The notes beneath the pieces were generated by a model. The model searched no databases and was not told the origin of the DNA. It saw nothing but the letters and a program-made list of their open reading frames with translations. Below, one piece after another: positions 61,901-64,000 of a stretch of 64,000 nt of DNA (position 1 is the first letter of the stretch; the number at the start of each line of letters is the position of its first letter). This DNA comes from Hirudo medicinalis. Lineage: Eukaryota; Annelida; Clitellata; Hirudinida; Hirudinidae. The stretch covers positions 73,124 through 137,123 of the forward strand of contig MPNW01000044.1 of NCBI GenBank assembly GCA_011800805.1, in the 5' to 3' direction. The position numbers and the translations under genes were made by a program.

Positions 61901-63319
61901 TGATGTCCCTGGTAGGTTGCCGTATTTACTGTTACTTTGCACATTTTATGATTCATGTAAGCTTATATTCGGTCGTTAGTTGCGCTACAGGGGTTCTGTA
62001 GATGGCAAAAGTCGATAATATGCCTCATTGCCAATAATACAGATGATTTATTCAAGGAATAAGAAATGTCCCTCATTCCAATGTGTGTCTGTGTGTGCGA
62101 TACGAGAAAATGCAATGTAGAGAATGTCAATTTAAAAAAAAAGCTGCTTCCTGAGAGTTTGCAACAAAAATGGCCTTATATTTCTAATTCTTGTTTCTCA
62201 ACCACGTCAAACTTTGGGAAATGATTTTGCTTAATATTAGAAAACTGACGAACGATTTAATTAAAGGAATTATTTAACTTAAGCAATGCAACAAATTAGA
62301 TCTTCCAATCTTTATTAAGCTTACAGTTAATGAGCTTGTTGTCCAAGGGAACAAATTGAGCAAACTGTTTTCCATCCATGTGCAATTTGGCAAGCATAAA
62401 TTAAATGAGGAAATGCCTTTCGGAATAAAAAATCATAATAATACATAGTACATTTTAACCATTAATTAAAATTGAATGAACTTCAAACCTGCACACCATC
62501 CAGGGCTGGGCGACATCCTGGTTACCAAAGACAACAAATGGTTACGATCGTCCACACTGAAATGGGACCATCTGCTTTGCTGCATTCCGTACTCGTCATT
62601 CCACTCTATGCCCGTTGTTTTAACCACAGTTCTTATGTCCTGAATCTGTATCAATTGATAAGGGATAAATTCTCTATAATCAGGGCCCCCGACAGAAATT
62701 TCGGGCCCTTAGGTCGCGGGTCCCTATGTTATGTCAATTTAGTAATACGGGCGGGCCGCCAAAAATTTCCGGGCCCCTGGACACGTGCCCCTTGGCCCCC
62801 CTCCCCTATCGGCGGCCCTGCCTGTTATATCATTTTAATTTCTAGACTTACATGTAGCCTCATTTCTTCCTCCAAAGTGTCCGACACTCCGTTCAAGCAA
62901 ACTTGTCTTAAACCTTTCGATGAACTCTGCCCGAACATCCACATTACGTACTTTTGACTGTGTGTTGAACCAGTGATGTTAGACCATTTCGTTTGTTTCA
63001 AATCTGAGGAATGTTTGTTCATTGTAACTAGTTGTGAAATATAAACAGAAAACATTCTTTTTACAAGTTTAAAATTGACTCTAAAACGGATTAAAAATTA
63101 CTCTATTAACCCCCTTGGGAAGGACTCCAAAGACTAGTAAAGGTCATTTGATACCTAGCCGATCCACATGCGCAACAAGAATCGGTATCTGCAAAATTTC
63201 AGTTCGCTTCAATGAGAATCTGTCTGCTAATAGATCTTTGCTTACAATGTTCGCAAAGTGTCAATGTGAGGCCACCGTCCTCCTTCAACCATGTTCCTCC
63301 ACTTTGAAATATAGTGGCC
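52965..63319 (-). CDS. SPON1: F-spondin-like secreted matrix protein
   Basis: Minus-strand exons: 63246-63319 (end of Reeler; EDGGLTLTLCEH), 63111-63188 (DSCCACGSARYQMTF), 62852-63003 (WSNITGSTHSQKYVMW), 62489-62639 (FSVDDRNHLLSLVTRMSPSP), 58039-58412 (TSP1: WSHWSECSSSCGWG), 54317-54550 (TSP1: CRIKEWSHWTECSC), 54072-54248 (Kunitz), 53396-53589 (TSP1: GSWSHWSACSSTCG) and 52965-53093 (C-terminal tail). The Spondin_N exons follow vertebrate F-spondin block by block (CCACGTAKY, GGSHSKNYVLW, FSVDRTRHL). F-spondin is a secreted matrix protein of axon guidance and cell adhesion. All joins keep phase except 62489 to 58412, where an exon with the rest of Spondin_N is evidently missing. The signal peptide and most of Reeler lie to the right of the window. 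Only three TSP1 repeats are seen against six in vertebrates. Confidence 0.88.
54072..54248 (-). CDS. Kunitz/BPTI domain exon of the F-spondin gene
   Basis: One exon encodes a complete six-cysteine Kunitz domain: CQQIKSEGPC, then YYYDLETSSC, FTFGGCKGN and the final C-x3-C pair. Spacing agrees with BPTI. The residue after the second Cys (P1) is Met where trypsin inhibitors have Lys or Arg, and P1' is Ala. The exon is in phase between two TSP1 exons, so the domain is an integral part of the protein. Kunitz domains in F-spondin are known from invertebrates. Confidence 0.85.
56216..56600 (-). repeat. SINE family 1 copy with well-kept tRNA-like head
   Basis: The head at 56356-56429 (minus) has an A-box-like TGGTCTAATG, a perfect B box GGTTCGAGTCC and acceptor-arm complementarity (GTGCTCCC with GGGAGCGC). 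It differs from the 3.7-kb copy by an altered anticodon arm. The body (to 56600) and the tail-side flank (from 56216) match the 3.6-4.0 kb copy. It lies in an F-spondin intron. Confidence 0.75.
58770..58868 (-). mobile_element. 99-bp 3' LTR of Ty3/gypsy element 2
   Basis: TGTTACGTG...GTTATAACA on the minus strand, preceded by a polypurine tract (complement of 58869-58880, AAGGGGGGAGA). It contains AAAATAAACA as polyadenylation signal. Very short LTRs are known in Mag-type gypsy elements. No second copy of this LTR was found. Confidence 0.65.
58881..61600 (-). mobile_element. Ty3/gypsy retrotransposon 2, internal region
   Basis: Minus-strand order: a protease-like segment near 61540-61330; RT beginning GKPIPLLIDPKVVPIWLKAR near 61150 and KLDMGQAYLQLP near 60870; YFDDVF near 60815; KDKCLFGVEPIEFLGYRID near 60700; RNase H (LTCNASPFGMGAVLGS near 60410); integrase (59397-60146; GIPDSIVSDIGPQF, SNGQAERTNNEG). 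An internal deletion brings RT box A to within about 15 codons of the YFDD box, removing the box-B region. Frameshifts and stops are frequent and gag is not recognisable. It lies in the F-spondin intron between Spondin_N and the first TSP1. Confidence 0.82.
61789..61911 (+). mobile_element. hAT-type MITE, copy 2
   Basis: 123 bp with inverted ends CAGGGACGTCATTT and (inverted) CAGGGACATCATTT, differing at one of 14 positions. It shares GGAAAAAGCTGAAATGAT with copy 1 (31464-31572). No coding capacity; it lies in an F-spondin intron. Confidence 0.7.
62681..62820 (+). mobile_element. GC-rich MITE with CAGGGCC ends
   Basis: 140 bp, far more GC-rich than its surroundings, with inverted ends CAGGGCCCCCGACAG and (inverted) CAGGGCCGCCGATAG (13 of 15). 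The CAGGG ends suggest a hAT-type element. It makes up two thirds of the 212-bp F-spondin intron 62640-62851. Confidence 0.65.
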
Positions 63320-64000
63320 CTGCAAGAATAGATCTATATATCACTGAAAGTAATCTTCAGACTTCATCTAAGACTTCATCTCCCGGCTAAACCCGTGCTA
63401 AATTTTTCCGAAATCTGGGATCAATAATTGGTAGAAAACAACAAGCGTGAGCATTGGAAGCGCTAGAACCATTTCCATGTACATTATGGTATTGCAAAAG
63501 AGAAATTTCGAATTTTATAATCTTAAAAATAGAATTTAAGCTTGCTAAATAACTAAGTTTTAATATCTTTTGTAAAAGTTTAACCTCCGCCCAAATCCGT
63601 CTAACATATTAAGTAATTTTGGATTATTTATACGTTGATATAGTTAATAATTTGATCATTTACTTATTAATAATGTTACAGATAGCAGTCATTCAATAAC
63701 ATTCTTTAATGTTTTAAACATTTTTACTGTAAAATGACACTACACACATACAAATAATACATTAAACAATACAAGAACACGTTAATTATTGGTAATTATA
63801 AATTGTTCAGTGTTTTTTTGTTGAAATTTGGAATCGCCTTGCGATGATGTTTGACACCTAGCATGTCAGTGTCCTGACTTTTGAATATTTTAAATGTTAT
63901 TTTTGTTCGCGGACAACTATATTAAGTACGTGATAAGGTTGCATGAAGTGATGTATTCTTACGCGTGATCGAACGATTCGATGACTTTCTGCATATTGAT
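63320..64000. other. no feature recognised
   Basis: AT-rich sequence upstream of the last visible F-spondin exon, expected to be intron. I could not identify further Reeler-domain exons here. Confidence 0.45.

Noticed and set aside
61697..61942. 81-codon minus-strand ORF
   Set aside because: It runs across a MITE and has no similarity to gypsy domains.

Overview
The window is nuclear DNA of a non-vertebrate animal. It is AT-rich, all host genes are split by GT-AG introns, and more than half of the sequence is decayed transposon. Four host genes are recognisable by homology (MROH1, CIP2A, F-spondin, a RhoGAP protein). A fifth carries an STPR (23-residue repeat) DNA-binding domain. The Kunitz domain inside F-spondin is an invertebrate arrangement. 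I cannot name the phylum: cnidarian, lophotrochozoan or similar would all fit. No bacterial, organellar or CRISPR feature is present. There is one 745-bp assembly gap (36285-37029).

Layout. 1-9.2 kb: the 5' coding exons of an MROH1 (maestro HEAT-repeat) gene on the minus strand, running off the left edge. Its 7.5-kb second intron holds a tRNA-Glu-derived SINE, a Tc1/mariner corpse and a LINE split by an inserted L2-type LINE tail. 9.8-14.3 kb: two minus-strand non-LTR elements; a solo LTR with a 4-bp target duplication sits in the first. 14.3-18.4 kb: no recognisable gene. 18.4-25.5 kb: a hAT graveyard (at least three transposase lineages plus a pogo-like HTH), and a roughly 1.3-kb long-inverted-repeat element whose arms both carry a hammerhead-ribozyme-like core. 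26.1-30.2 kb: a 5'-truncated Ty3/gypsy element inserted into a SINE. 30.9-40.1 kb: a plus-strand RhoGAP gene; introns contain a hAT-type MITE, two Tc1/mariner relics, the gap and a hAT (DUF4371) relic. 41.0-46.7 kb: a complete CIP2A gene on the minus strand, convergent with RhoGAP. 47.7-49.1 kb: CR1-like LINE and hAT relics. 49.8-50.9 kb: the terminal exon of an STPR protein with seven 23-residue repeats and a Gln-rich tail. 51.5-52.8 kb: L2-type LINE and SINE. 53.0-63.3 kb: an F-spondin gene on the minus strand (end of Reeler, Spondin_N, TSP1, TSP1, Kunitz, TSP1); a second Ty3/gypsy element with a 99-bp LTR and two MITEs lie in its introns.

The host genes are unrelated in function: predicted endolysosomal HEAT-repeat protein, Rho GTPase regulator, PP2A/mitosis regulator, DNA-binding protein and extracellular matrix protein. 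Exon joins were checked by reading phase: all RhoGAP joins, the MROH1 joins and all but one F-spondin join are in phase. The F-spondin exception (62489 to 58 kb) points to an exon I did not find.
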